From an uncultured Eubacteriales bacterium (GTDB taxonomy: Bacteria > Bacillota_A > Clostridia > Christensenellales > Aristaeellaceae), in the NCBI GenBank assembly GCA_900553645.1, contig USEE01000053.1, positions 1 through 7,873 on the forward strand: a stretch of DNA of 7,873 nt. Reading direction: 5' to 3'. A program made the position numbers and the translations under genes. Of this stretch, positions 1-6,538 are shown piece after piece (position 1 is the stretch's first letter; each line of letters begins with the position of its first letter). The notes under the pieces are model-generated. The model did no database searches. It saw nothing but the letters and a program-made list of their open reading frames with translations, and had not been told where the DNA came from.

Positions 1-705
1 CCTTTCATTTGGCGTCTGATACGCAACACGCTGTCCAGCAACATCGGTATGCTGGTGTTCGGATTCCCGCTGCCGATCATATTCGCACTTCTGCTTAACG
101 AAGTTCGCTCCACCGCGTTCCGCAAGGTCGTTCAGACCGTTACCTACATGCCGCACTTCGTTTCCTCGGTTGTTGTATGCGGCCTTATGGTTATCTTCTG
201 TCGTTCCGATGGTTTGCTTACCAGCATACTCATCCACTTCGGAATGCCCAAGACAAACATTTTGACTATCGAAGCTTATTTCCAGCCGCTGTATATCGGC
301 ATGAACATATGGCAGGAGCTCGGCTGGGATTCTATAATCTATTTCGCCGCGCTGACCAGCGTGGACGCAGCCCTGTATGAAGCCGCTCGTGTGGACGGCG
401 CGGGACGCTGGCGTCAGATGTGGCATATCACCCTGCCCGGTATCGCACCCACGATCGTAATCCTCCTCATACTGCGCATAGGTAATCTGATGAGCCTGGG
501 CTGGGACCGCATCATACTTATGTACAACGATATGGTAATGGAAACCGCCGACGTTATATCGACCTATGTTTACCGCACTGGTCTGCAGCAGGTTCAGTAT
601 TCCTACGCCACGGCCGTTGGTCTGCTCAACTCGATAATCAACGTAATTCTGCTGGTCAGCACCAACGCCATATCCCGCAAGATTTCCGACAACAGTCTGT
701 GGTAA
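1..705 (+). CDS. Carbohydrate ABC transporter permease, LplB type (5' partial)
   Basis: Membrane permease subunit of a binding-protein-dependent ABC importer for oligo- or polysaccharide-derived sugars. The frame is open from base 1, so the ATG at 49 is an internal methionine and the gene starts outside the window. 234 residues are visible; the family is usually about 300, so roughly the first third is missing. Several hydrophobic segments are visible. The cytoplasmic EAA loop that docks on the ATPase is at fragment residues about 127-146 (EAARVDGAGRWRQMWHITLP), with the conserved Gly and the I-x-LP ending. The C-terminal pattern, with SDVISTYVYR-like and YATAVGL segments and a terminal SLW, is typical of the LplB/YtcP-partner family. 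The stop overlaps the ribosome-binding site of the next gene, so the two permeases are co-transcribed and probably form a heterodimer. The substrate cannot be read from the sequence. Confidence 0.93.
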   Translation, partial: PFIWRLIRNTLSSNIGMLVFGFPLPIIFALLLNEVRSTAFRKVVQTVTYMPHFVSSVVVCGLMVIFCRSDGLLTSILIHFGMPKTNILTIEAYFQPLYIGMNIWQELGWDSIIYFAALTSVDAALYEAARVDGAGRWRQMWHITLPGIAPTIVILLILRIGNLMSLGWDRIILMYNDMVMETADVISTYVYRTGLQQVQYSYATAVGLLNSIINVILLVSTNAISRKISDNSLW

Positions 706-719
706 AGGAGGGCTGAACA

Positions 720-1610
720 ATGTCAAAGCAAGTTGGCCGCAAGCCCAGCTCTTATATTGCCGATGCAATAATCGTAATTATAATGCTGGCGTTGATGTTC
801 ATTACGGTATATCCCCTGCTGTATACAGTGTTTGCGTCGTTCAGCGATGCAAAGCAGCTGCTTAAACTGGAAGGCCCCATGTGGTGGCCGCTCGAGCCGT
901 TCACTCTGCGCGGCTATGAGCTTACGTTCCAGAACGCAAAGCTGGTGCCCAGTATCTTTCACACGCTGTTCTACGTTATCGTAGGTACTCTGGGCGGTCT
1001 GGTAATCACCGGCATGGCGGCGTTTGTGCTATCCCGCAAGAACTTCATGCTAAAGAACATCATAATGAAGCTGATAATGTTCACCATGTTCTTCTCGGGC
1101 GGCATAATCCCCTTGTTCTTCGTAGTGCGTCAGATAGGCATTTACGACACCCGCTGGGCGTTCCTGCTGCCCTGGATAATGAGCGCGTACAACATGATAA
1201 TCATGCGCACGTTCTTCCTGGGCATACCGGAGAGTCTGGAAGAGTCCGCGACGCTGGACGGCGCGACCGACCTTCAGATATTCTTCAAGATATACGTACC
1301 GCTGTCCACCGCCGTTATCGCGGTTATCGCGATGTACTACGGCGTGGCATGGTGGAACAGCTGGTATCAGTCGCTGGTGTTCCAGCCCAGCAACTCGCTG
1401 TGGCCCCTGCAGATGATACTGCGCGAGGTGCTTATCACCAACACCAAGTCCGCGACGACTGACGTTACCTCGATGGCCGAGGAATCGTACACCCGCGAGC
1501 TGGTTAAGTACTGCACCGTCGTTGTATCCACCGTTCCGATACTGATTATCTACCCGTTCCTGCAGCGTTATTTCGTAAAGGGCGTTATGATCGGCGCCGT
1601 TAAGGGATAA
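720..1610 (+). CDS. Carbohydrate ABC transporter permease, YtcP/AraQ type
   Basis: Second membrane permease of the same sugar importer, 296 residues, full length for the family. A hydrophobic segment at residues about 14-40 is the first membrane helix, and several more follow to about 280. The EAA-type loop is at residues about 174-194 (EESATLDGATDLQIFFKIYV, followed by P), with Gly181 and Pro194 in the expected places. The C-terminus FVKGVMIGAVKG is characteristic of the YtcP group. The ATG at 720 follows AAAGGAGG with good spacing and lies 14 bases after the upstream permease stop. No ATP-binding subunit or lipoprotein solute-binding protein is seen before the terminator. In Bacillota such systems often share an MsmX-type ATPase encoded elsewhere, and the binding protein may lie upstream of the window. 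The substrate is unknown; the family includes importers for rhamnogalacturonan, alginate and other glycan fragments. Confidence 0.94.
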   Translation: MSKQVGRKPSSYIADAIIVIIMLALMFITVYPLLYTVFASFSDAKQLLKLEGPMWWPLEPFTLRGYELTFQNAKLVPSIFHTLFYVIVGTLGGLVITGMAAFVLSRKNFMLKNIIMKLIMFTMFFSGGIIPLFFVVRQIGIYDTRWAFLLPWIMSAYNMIIMRTFFLGIPESLEESATLDGATDLQIFFKIYVPLSTAVIAVIAMYYGVAWWNSWYQSLVFQPSNSLWPLQMILREVLITNTKSATTDVTSMAEESYTRELVKYCTVVVSTVPILIIYPFLQRYFVKGVMIGAVKG

Positions 1611-1622
1611 ACGCATTTTACC

Positions 1623-1660
1623 GAGGAGAGCATATCGTTTGTATGCTCTCCTCATTTTTT
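1623..1660 (+). terminator. Intrinsic terminator of the sugar permease operon
   Basis: A perfect 12-bp stem (GAGGAGAGCATA at 1623-1634 with TATGCTCTCCTC at 1642-1653), a 7-base loop, and a run of six T at 1655-1660. It lies 12 bases after the stop of the second permease and separates the transporter from the arginine operon. Confidence 0.95.
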
Positions 1661-1714
1661 GTGTTATAACTCATTTACGTTCGACTTCATGCGCTTCAGT
1701 CATTTAGAGTCCCA

Positions 1715-1728
1715 CTAATTATAATTAG
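1715..1728. repeat. Perfect 14-bp AT-rich palindrome
   Basis: CTAATTATAATTAG reads the same on both strands. It sits about 60 bases upstream of the -35 box of the arginine operon promoter, in otherwise non-coding AT-rich DNA. It could be a protein-binding site or a chance product of the local composition; nothing else identifies it. Confidence 0.3.
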
Positions 1729-1776
1729 CTATATGCACATTTTTTACCGTTTTTATGCGATATTCTTGCGTAAGCC

Positions 1777-1790
1777 TGCATATTTATGCT
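1777..1790 (+). promoter_or_regulatory. Candidate ArgR (ARG box) operator
   Basis: TGCATATTTATGCT contains the perfect dyad GCATA-TT-TATGC and fits the ARG-box core TGNAT-N4-ATNCA at every fixed position except the last. Its final base is the first T of the -35 box, so a bound repressor would block RNA polymerase. It precedes an operon containing argB, argC and argD. A half site TGAAT at 1819-1823 lies about four helical turns downstream, but no complete second box is visible. The ArgR assignment is an inference from dyad, position and operon content. Confidence 0.4.
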
Positions 1791-1807
1791 TGACATTTTA
1801 CTGTCAA
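1790..1807. repeat. Inverted repeat overlapping the -35 box
   Basis: TTGACA (1790-1795) and TGTCAA (1802-1807) form 6-bp arms around a 6-base spacer, with the left arm being the -35 box itself. This is a possible second operator, or a chance symmetry of the promoter hexamer. No regulator with this recognition sequence is identified here. Confidence 0.3.
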
Positions 1808-1818
1808 CTGAGTATACT
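1790..1818 (+). promoter_or_regulatory. Sigma-A promoter of the arginine operon
   Basis: TTGACA (1790-1795) and TATACT (1813-1818) are separated by exactly 17 bases: a consensus -35 box and a one-mismatch -10 box. Transcription would start near 1825, giving a leader of about 28 bases before the ATG at 1853. The leader is too short for a riboswitch or attenuator. It also places the alternative upstream ATG at 1733 outside the transcript. Confidence 0.88.
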
Positions 1819-1836
1819 TGAATCCATACCAAGTTT

Positions 1837-1841
1837 GGAGG
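1837..1841 (+). promoter_or_regulatory. Ribosome-binding site fixing the amidohydrolase start
   Basis: GGAGG ends 11 bases before the ATG at 1853. It is the only good Shine-Dalgarno sequence between the promoter and the conserved start of the protein, and so decides the start against the in-frame ATG at 1733. Confidence 0.8.
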
Positions 1842-1852
1842 ATACATCGCTT

Positions 1853-3295
1853 ATGAGTATTCTGGCAATACAGCACGCTGTTTCTGAAAGCATAGATGCT
1901 CGCAAAGCCGCGCTTGTCAATGCAAGCGACGCAATATGGGATCATCCGCAAGTTAACTTCCATGAGGATTATGCCGCCGATATGCTTTGTTCGCTGCTTG
2001 AGCAAAACGGATTTGCGCTAGAGAAGCAATTGGACGATATGCCCACCGCATTCCGCGCGACGTTCGGAAGCGGCAAGCCGGTTATCGCATTCTTAGGCGA
2101 ATACGACGCGCTTAGCGCACTTAGTCAGCAGGCGGGCTGCTTAACTAAAATGCCCGTTGAGGCGGGCGCGCCCGGCCACGGCTGCGGACACAACCTGCTG
2201 GGTGTGGGATCGCTGGCGGCGGCGCTGGCCGTTAAGGATTTGATTGCCGCTGGGACTGTCAGCGGCACGGTCGTATATTTCGGCTGTCCCGCCGAGGAAA
2301 CCGCAAGTGCGAAGGCATTTCTGGCGCGCGACGGGTATTTCGACGGCATCGACGCTATACTTACGTGGCATCCGTGGGACTATACCGGCATATGGCCGGG
2401 CGGGTCGCTGGCCAATGTGAAGCTGATATTCCGATTCAAGGGACAGGCGGCGCACGCGGCGGGCAGTCCGCATCTGGGGCGCAGCGCATTGGACGCGCTG
2501 GAGCTGATGAATGTGGGCGTACAGTTCCTACGCGAACATGTGCCGGAGGACACGCGCATACACTACGCCATAACCGACGCGGGCGGCGCGTCGCCCAATG
2601 TGGTGCAGGCCAAATCCGAGGCGGTGTATCTGGTGCGCTCCCCTCGCCTGAGCGACCTTACCGACATAGTTGAGCGCGTCAAGGACTGCGCGCGAGGTGC
2701 GGCCATAATGACCGGCACTCAGGTAGACATAGAATTTGTCAAGGGCTGCTCCAACATGAAGCCCAATGCCGTGCTGGGCGAAGCGCTGATAGAAAGCTGC
2801 ACTTCACTCGGCACGCCTGACTATACCGCGGATGAGCTTAAATTCGCGCATGATGTTCAGGCGACTATCGCCACGCCCGAGGACACGCTGACCCGCCTTG
2901 TCCGCCTGTGCGACAGCCGCACGAGCGAAAGCGTAATGGCGCATCAGGGCGAAGCGATGTATACGTTCGTCGCGCCGCATGTGGCCACCGACATGCCGAT
3001 AATCCCGGTATCCACCGATGTAGGCGACGCAAGCTGGTGCGCGCCCACGGCGCAGATTTCTACCGCGGCATGGCCCGCAGGCACACCGGCGCACAGCTGG
3101 CAGGTAGTGACCTGCGGCAAGAGCAGCATCGCGCACAAGGCAATGCTGTACGCGGGCAAGGCGCTGGCTCTGACAGGAGCGAAGCTGATGAGCGACAGCG
3201 AGCTGCTGACGCGGGCAAAGCGCGAATTCGACGCAAGCATAGCCATGCACCCGTATGTGTGCCCTATACCTGAATATGTTAAGCCTTCCATATAA
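1853..3295 (+). CDS. M20 family metal-dependent amidohydrolase (AbgB-like)
   Basis: A soluble cytoplasmic hydrolase expected to cleave the amide bond of an N-acyl or N-aroyl amino acid. From the ATG at 1853 it has 480 residues, matching E. coli AbgB (about 481). Metal ligands of the M20 family are visible: Cys111 and His113 in GHGCGHNLLG, Glu148/Glu149 in GCPAEET, His173 in TWHP, and His428 in SSIAHKA. The lid/dimer domain carries AAHAAGSPHLGRSALDALEL (residues 199-218, His201), and the AbgB-type segment STDVGDASW is at 387-395. No signal peptide is seen. It is the first gene of an operon with argB (33-base gap), argC and argD, under the promoter at 1790-1818. E. coli AbgB works with AbgA on p-aminobenzoyl-glutamate, but no AbgA partner is present here. 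Context suggests a role with N-acetylated arginine intermediates, possibly as an ArgE substitute; that is inference. The family call is firm, the substrate is not. Confidence 0.9.
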   Translation: MSILAIQHAVSESIDARKAALVNASDAIWDHPQVNFHEDYAADMLCSLLEQNGFALEKQLDDMPTAFRATFGSGKPVIAFLGEYDALSALSQQAGCLTKMPVEAGAPGHGCGHNLLGVGSLAAALAVKDLIAAGTVSGTVVYFGCPAEETASAKAFLARDGYFDGIDAILTWHPWDYTGIWPGGSLANVKLIFRFKGQAAHAAGSPHLGRSALDALELMNVGVQFLREHVPEDTRIHYAITDAGGASPNVVQAKSEAVYLVRSPRLSDLTDIVERVKDCARGAAIMTGTQVDIEFVKGCSNMKPNAVLGEALIESCTSLGTPDYTADELKFAHDVQATIATPEDTLTRLVRLCDSRTSESVMAHQGEAMYTFVAPHVATDMPIIPVSTDVGDASWCAPTAQISTAAWPAGTPAHSWQVVTCGKSSIAHKAMLYAGKALALTGAKLMSDSELLTRAKREFDASIAMHPYVCPIPEYVKPSI

Positions 3296-3328
3296 TATGA
3301 ACGACGAATACGAGAGGCGGTAATCAAT

Positions 3329-4228
3329 ATGGCTAAAGATCAGATCGTAGACAATACCGATATGCAGTTTATAAATAAAGCGAATATACTTATCGAGGCG
3401 CTGCCCTACATACAAAAGCTCTGGGGCAAGACCATCGTAATCAAGTATGGCGGAAACGCGATGGTTGACCCATCGCTTACGCGCAAGATACTGGAGGACG
3501 TGACGCTGCTCAAGTACGTTGGACTTAATCCGATATTGGTGCATGGCGGAGGGCCTGAGATCAACGCAATGCTCAAGCGCGTGGACGTAAAGAGCGAGTT
3601 CCACAACGGACTGCGCATAACCGACGATGCGACGATGGAAATCGTGCAGATGGTGCTGGCGGGCAAGCTGAACAAGAACATCGCCGCGGAGATAGGCACG
3701 CTGGGCGGCAAGGCGATTGGTCTGTGCGGTAAGGACGCGGGGCTTATCGTGGTAAAGAAGAAGCCGCCGCTGCCCGACGGCGTTGATCTGGGACATGTGG
3801 GCGACATCGTTAAGGTGAATACCAAGCTGCTCAACACGCTGTGCACAGACGAGTACATACCCGTGATTTCGTCGGTCGGCGTGGACGAAAACGGCGACAG
3901 CTACAACATAAACGCCGACACTGCCGCCGCCGCGATTGCGACCGCGCTGAAGGCCGAGAAGCTGATATACCTGACCGACATAGACGGCGTGCGCCGCGTG
4001 GCGGACGACCCCACGACGCTGATACCCGTGATGACCGTCGAACAGGCGCACGCATACATTGCGGACGGCACGATCACCGGCGGCATGATACCCAAGGTCA
4101 CGGCGTGCGTGGACGCGATTGAAAAGGGCGTATGCCGCGTACACATAATCAATGGCACCATCCCCCACCCGATTATACTTGAAATATTCACCGATCGCGG
4201 TATCGGCACGATGTTTGAAAACGAATAA
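3329..4228 (+). CDS. argB: N-acetylglutamate kinase
   Basis: Phosphorylates N-acetyl-L-glutamate with ATP to give N-acetyl-gamma-glutamyl phosphate, the second step of arginine synthesis, in the cytoplasm. The 299 residues belong to the amino-acid kinase fold. KYGGNAM at 39-45 has the phosphate-contacting Lys39; VHGGGPEI at 71-78 and GLRIT at 94-98 (Arg96) form the substrate site; NINAD at 193-197 has the catalytic Asp197; YLTDIDGV is at 214-221 and GGMIPKV at 251-257 (Lys256). An extra N-terminal helix (about residues 10-32) and the C-terminal VHIINGTIPHPIILEIF...GIGTM segment match the hexameric, arginine-inhibited class, so feedback inhibition is expected. The ATG at 3329 follows a modest GAGAGG-type ribosome site; the internal Met12 has none. 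The gene sits between the amidohydrolase and argC. Confidence 0.97.
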   Translation: MAKDQIVDNTDMQFINKANILIEALPYIQKLWGKTIVIKYGGNAMVDPSLTRKILEDVTLLKYVGLNPILVHGGGPEINAMLKRVDVKSEFHNGLRITDDATMEIVQMVLAGKLNKNIAAEIGTLGGKAIGLCGKDAGLIVVKKKPPLPDGVDLGHVGDIVKVNTKLLNTLCTDEYIPVISSVGVDENGDSYNINADTAAAAIATALKAEKLIYLTDIDGVRRVADDPTTLIPVMTVEQAHAYIADGTITGGMIPKVTACVDAIEKGVCRVHIINGTIPHPIILEIFTDRGIGTMFENE

Positions 4229-4240
4229 GGAGGCAGTGCA

Positions 4241-5188
4241 ATGAAAACAAAGATATACATCGACGGCAGCGAGGGCACGACCGGCCTGCGCATATTCGAG
4301 CGCATGGCGAGACGCGACGATGTAGAGTTAATTAAGATCGACCCGGAACTGCGCAAAGACTCAACCGCGCGCGCCAAATGCATAAACGCGTCGGATATAA
4401 CGTTTCTGTGCCTGCCCGACGCCGCGGCAGTGGAAGCCGTGTCGCTGGTTTCAAACGACAACGTGCGCATAATCGACGCGTCCACCGCGCACCGCACCGC
4501 GCCCGACTGGGCATACGGCTTTGCCGAGTTGTCTCCCGCCCACCGCACCGCGATTGCAAGCGGCAAACGCATCGCCAATCCGGGCTGTCACGCGACGGGC
4601 TTTATATCGCTGGTATATCCGCTGGTTAAGGGCGGACTGCTTGCCGAGGACGCGCAGGTTTCGTGCTTCTCGCTGACCGGTTACAGCGGCGGCGGCAAGA
4701 AGATGATCGCGCAGTATCAGCAGGCTGAGGGACGCGATGCCGCGCTGGACGCGCCGCGCCCTTATGGATTGACTCAGCAGCACAAGCACCTCAAGGAGAT
4801 GCAGGCGATATGCGGACTGAAGCACGCGCCGCTGTTCACACCCATCGTGGCCGACTACTATGCTGGTATGCTGGTCAGCGTGCCGCTTACGAGCGAGATG
4901 CTGGGCGGCGCGACGCTTAGCAGTGTGCATGAGTGTTTTGCCGACGCTTATGCCGGACAAAAGCTGGTCAAGGTAATGCCGCTTTCGACTCAGGCCGACG
5001 TGGGCGGCTTTCTGAGCGCAAACGCGCTGGCGGGGCATGACAGCCTCGAAATAATCGTAACCGGCAACGATGAGCGCATTACCGTATGCTCGCTGTTCGA
5101 CAATCTTGGCAAGGGCGCGTCCGGCGCGGCTGTGCAGTCGATGAACATAATGATGGGCTGTGACGAGACGACCGGGCTTGTGCCGTAA
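4241..5188 (+). CDS. argC: N-acetyl-gamma-glutamyl-phosphate reductase, short (type 2) form
   Basis: NADPH-dependent reduction of N-acetyl-gamma-glutamyl phosphate to the semialdehyde, the third step of arginine synthesis. The 315 residues fit the shorter type 2 ArgC (known mainly from proteobacteria) rather than the usual form of about 345. The N-terminal cofactor-binding stretch IDGSEGTTGLRIFER is at residues 7-21, FLCLPD at 55-60 and IIDASTAHRT at 77-86. The catalytic Cys116 is in ANPGCHATGF. SLTGYSGGGKKMIA (144-157) and QQHKHLKEM (179-187, with the conserved His residues) follow, and the C-terminal NLGKGASGAAVQSMN is at 288-302. The start is preceded by GGAGG at 4229-4233, overlapping the argB stop region, and the gap is only 12 bases, so coupled translation with argB is likely. 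Function is confident; the subfamily assignment rests on recognised motifs and length. Confidence 0.95.
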   Translation: MKTKIYIDGSEGTTGLRIFERMARRDDVELIKIDPELRKDSTARAKCINASDITFLCLPDAAAVEAVSLVSNDNVRIIDASTAHRTAPDWAYGFAELSPAHRTAIASGKRIANPGCHATGFISLVYPLVKGGLLAEDAQVSCFSLTGYSGGGKKMIAQYQQAEGRDAALDAPRPYGLTQQHKHLKEMQAICGLKHAPLFTPIVADYYAGMLVSVPLTSEMLGGATLSSVHECFADAYAGQKLVKVMPLSTQADVGGFLSANALAGHDSLEIIVTGNDERITVCSLFDNLGKGASGAAVQSMNIMMGCDETTGLVP

Positions 5189-5199
5189 GGAGACTGAAT

Positions 5200-6390
5200 A
5201 TGAATCTTTCCGAAATAAAGGCGCTGGATAAAGAGAACTTTCTGGGCGTATTCGGCGAAAGACTGCCGGTATGCTTTGTGCGCGGCGAGGGCTGCACGCT
5301 GTACGATCAGGACGGCAAGGCGTACACCGATCTGTTTGCGGGCATCGCGGTAAACGCGCTGGGCTACAATCATCCGGCCGTAACGGGTGCGTTGGTCGCA
5401 CAGGCGCAGAGCGGCATATTGCACACGTCCAATCTGTACTATGTCCAGCCTCAGGCAGAACTGGCGGCGCTGCTGTGCGAGAATACGTTTGCCGACCGCG
5501 TGTTCTTCGGCAATTCGGGTGCGGAGGCAAACGAGGGCGCGATGAAACTGGCGCGCAAGTACTTCTATGCTCAGGGCAGCAAGCGTTACAAGATAATATC
5601 CGCAGATCATTCGTTCCACGGGCGCACGCTGGCGACGGTTGCGGCGACCGGGCACGACTATTATCAGGCGCCCTATCGCCCGCTGCTGCCGCAGGGACTT
5701 TCCCAGGTGCCTTACAACGACATCGACGCGCTCAAGGCGGCGATTGACGATGAAACCGCGGCGATACTGCTAGAGCCAATACAGGGCGAAGGCGGCGTTA
5801 CGCCCGCCGACCCGGAGTATCTGAAGGCAGTACGCGCGCTGTGCGACGAAAACGGTATGCTGCTGATATTCGACGAGGTGCAGACGGGCATGCACCGTAC
5901 CGGCTCGCTGTACTGCTATCAGCAATACGGCGTTGTGCCCGACATTATGACCAGCGCCAAGGGGCTGGGCTGCGGCGTGGCGATCGGCGCGGTGCTGGCC
6001 AGCGACAAGGTCGCGTCGGCGATATCGATAGGCGACCACGGTTCCACGTTCGGCGGCAACACGCTGGCGTGCGCGGTGGCGCTGTCGGCGATGCGGTACA
6101 TGCTGGCGCACGACTTCTCCGCTATGGCTAAAGAAAAGGGCGCGTATCTGATGGGCGCGCTAAAGGCGATAGACAGCGACAAGATCGTCGAGGTGCGCGG
6201 CATGGGCATGTTGATCGGCGTGCAGCTGGCCGACAGCTGCGCGGCATCGGGACTTGTGCGCAAGCTGCTTGAAAGGGGCTTTGTCGCAGGCACGGCTTCC
6301 GGAAATGTGCTGCGCATCGCGCCGCCGCTCATCATCGAAAAGGAGCAGATGGACGCATTCACTGCGGCGCTGACCGATGTGCTGAAGTAA
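5200..6390 (+). CDS. argD: Acetylornithine aminotransferase
   Basis: PLP-dependent class III aminotransferase converting N-acetylglutamate 5-semialdehyde and glutamate to N-acetylornithine and 2-oxoglutarate, the fourth step of arginine synthesis. The 396 residues are full length. GNSGAEANE at 104-112 binds the cofactor phosphate; SFHGRT at 138-143 stacks on the PLP ring; IFDEVQTGMHRTG at 223-235 includes Asp225; the Schiff-base Lys254 is in TSAKGLG; STFGGN at 282-287 (Thr283) contacts PLP from the partner subunit; LRIAPPL (371-377, Arg372) binds the substrate carboxylate. The start follows AAGGAG, 11 bases after the argC stop. Related enzymes include succinylornithine, ornithine and 4-aminobutyrate aminotransferases, but the operon position makes ArgD by far the best call. 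Dual use in lysine synthesis (DapC) is possible, as known for ArgD in E. coli. Confidence 0.96.
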   Translation: MNLSEIKALDKENFLGVFGERLPVCFVRGEGCTLYDQDGKAYTDLFAGIAVNALGYNHPAVTGALVAQAQSGILHTSNLYYVQPQAELAALLCENTFADRVFFGNSGAEANEGAMKLARKYFYAQGSKRYKIISADHSFHGRTLATVAATGHDYYQAPYRPLLPQGLSQVPYNDIDALKAAIDDETAAILLEPIQGEGGVTPADPEYLKAVRALCDENGMLLIFDEVQTGMHRTGSLYCYQQYGVVPDIMTSAKGLGCGVAIGAVLASDKVASAISIGDHGSTFGGNTLACAVALSAMRYMLAHDFSAMAKEKGAYLMGALKAIDSDKIVEVRGMGMLIGVQLADSCAASGLVRKLLERGFVAGTASGNVLRIAPPLIIEKEQMDAFTAALTDVLK

Positions 6391-6405
6391 ACACCACGTA
6401 ATTAT

Positions 6406-6451
6406 GCCTGTCGCCCTCAAAGCGCCGTTTAAGGGCGGCAGGCCGTTTTTT
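6406..6451 (+). terminator. Intrinsic terminator of the arginine operon
   Basis: A 12-bp stem (GCCTGTCGCCCT at 6406-6417 with AGGGCGGCAGGC at 6432-6443) containing one T-G wobble, a 14-base loop, and six T at 6446-6451. It lies 15 bases after the argD stop. The opposite strand has no T run at the far end, so it does not serve the convergent merR-type gene. Confidence 0.93.
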
Positions 6452-6538
6452 AATTAGGTTTAAGCAGCGATGCGTTGGGACAGGCTTAACTGAACATTAT
6501 ATCGCAGCGCCGCCACGCCATAGAAAGCAAAAGTCCAG

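Noticed and set aside
49..51. ATG at 49 as the start of the first permease
   Set aside because: The frame is open and family-like from base 1, and there is no ribosome-binding site before 49. The gene is truncated by the window edge.
1050..1655. Minus-strand open frame opposite the second permease
   Set aside because: It begins inside the permease terminator stem and its translation is an unstructured Arg/Tyr/His-rich shadow.
1825..1852. Riboswitch, T-box or leader peptide before the arginine operon
   Set aside because: The predicted leader is only about 28 bases, too short for any of these, and contains no small frame with arginine codons.
3291..3296. TATAAT hexamer just before argB, suggesting an internal promoter
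   Set aside because: No TTGACA-like box is found 16-18 bases upstream and the bases overlap the amidohydrolase stop region. The short gap fits simple co-transcription.
2804..4168. Long minus-strand open frame (454 codons) opposite the amidohydrolase and argB
   Set aside because: It lies antisense to two clearly conserved genes, has a low-complexity Arg/His/Tyr-rich translation and no family motifs. It is a by-product of the GC-rich third positions of the sense genes.
4451..5530. Long minus-strand open frame opposite argC and argD
   Set aside because: It is a shadow of the two conserved sense genes, crosses their junction and has no recognisable domain or ribosome site.
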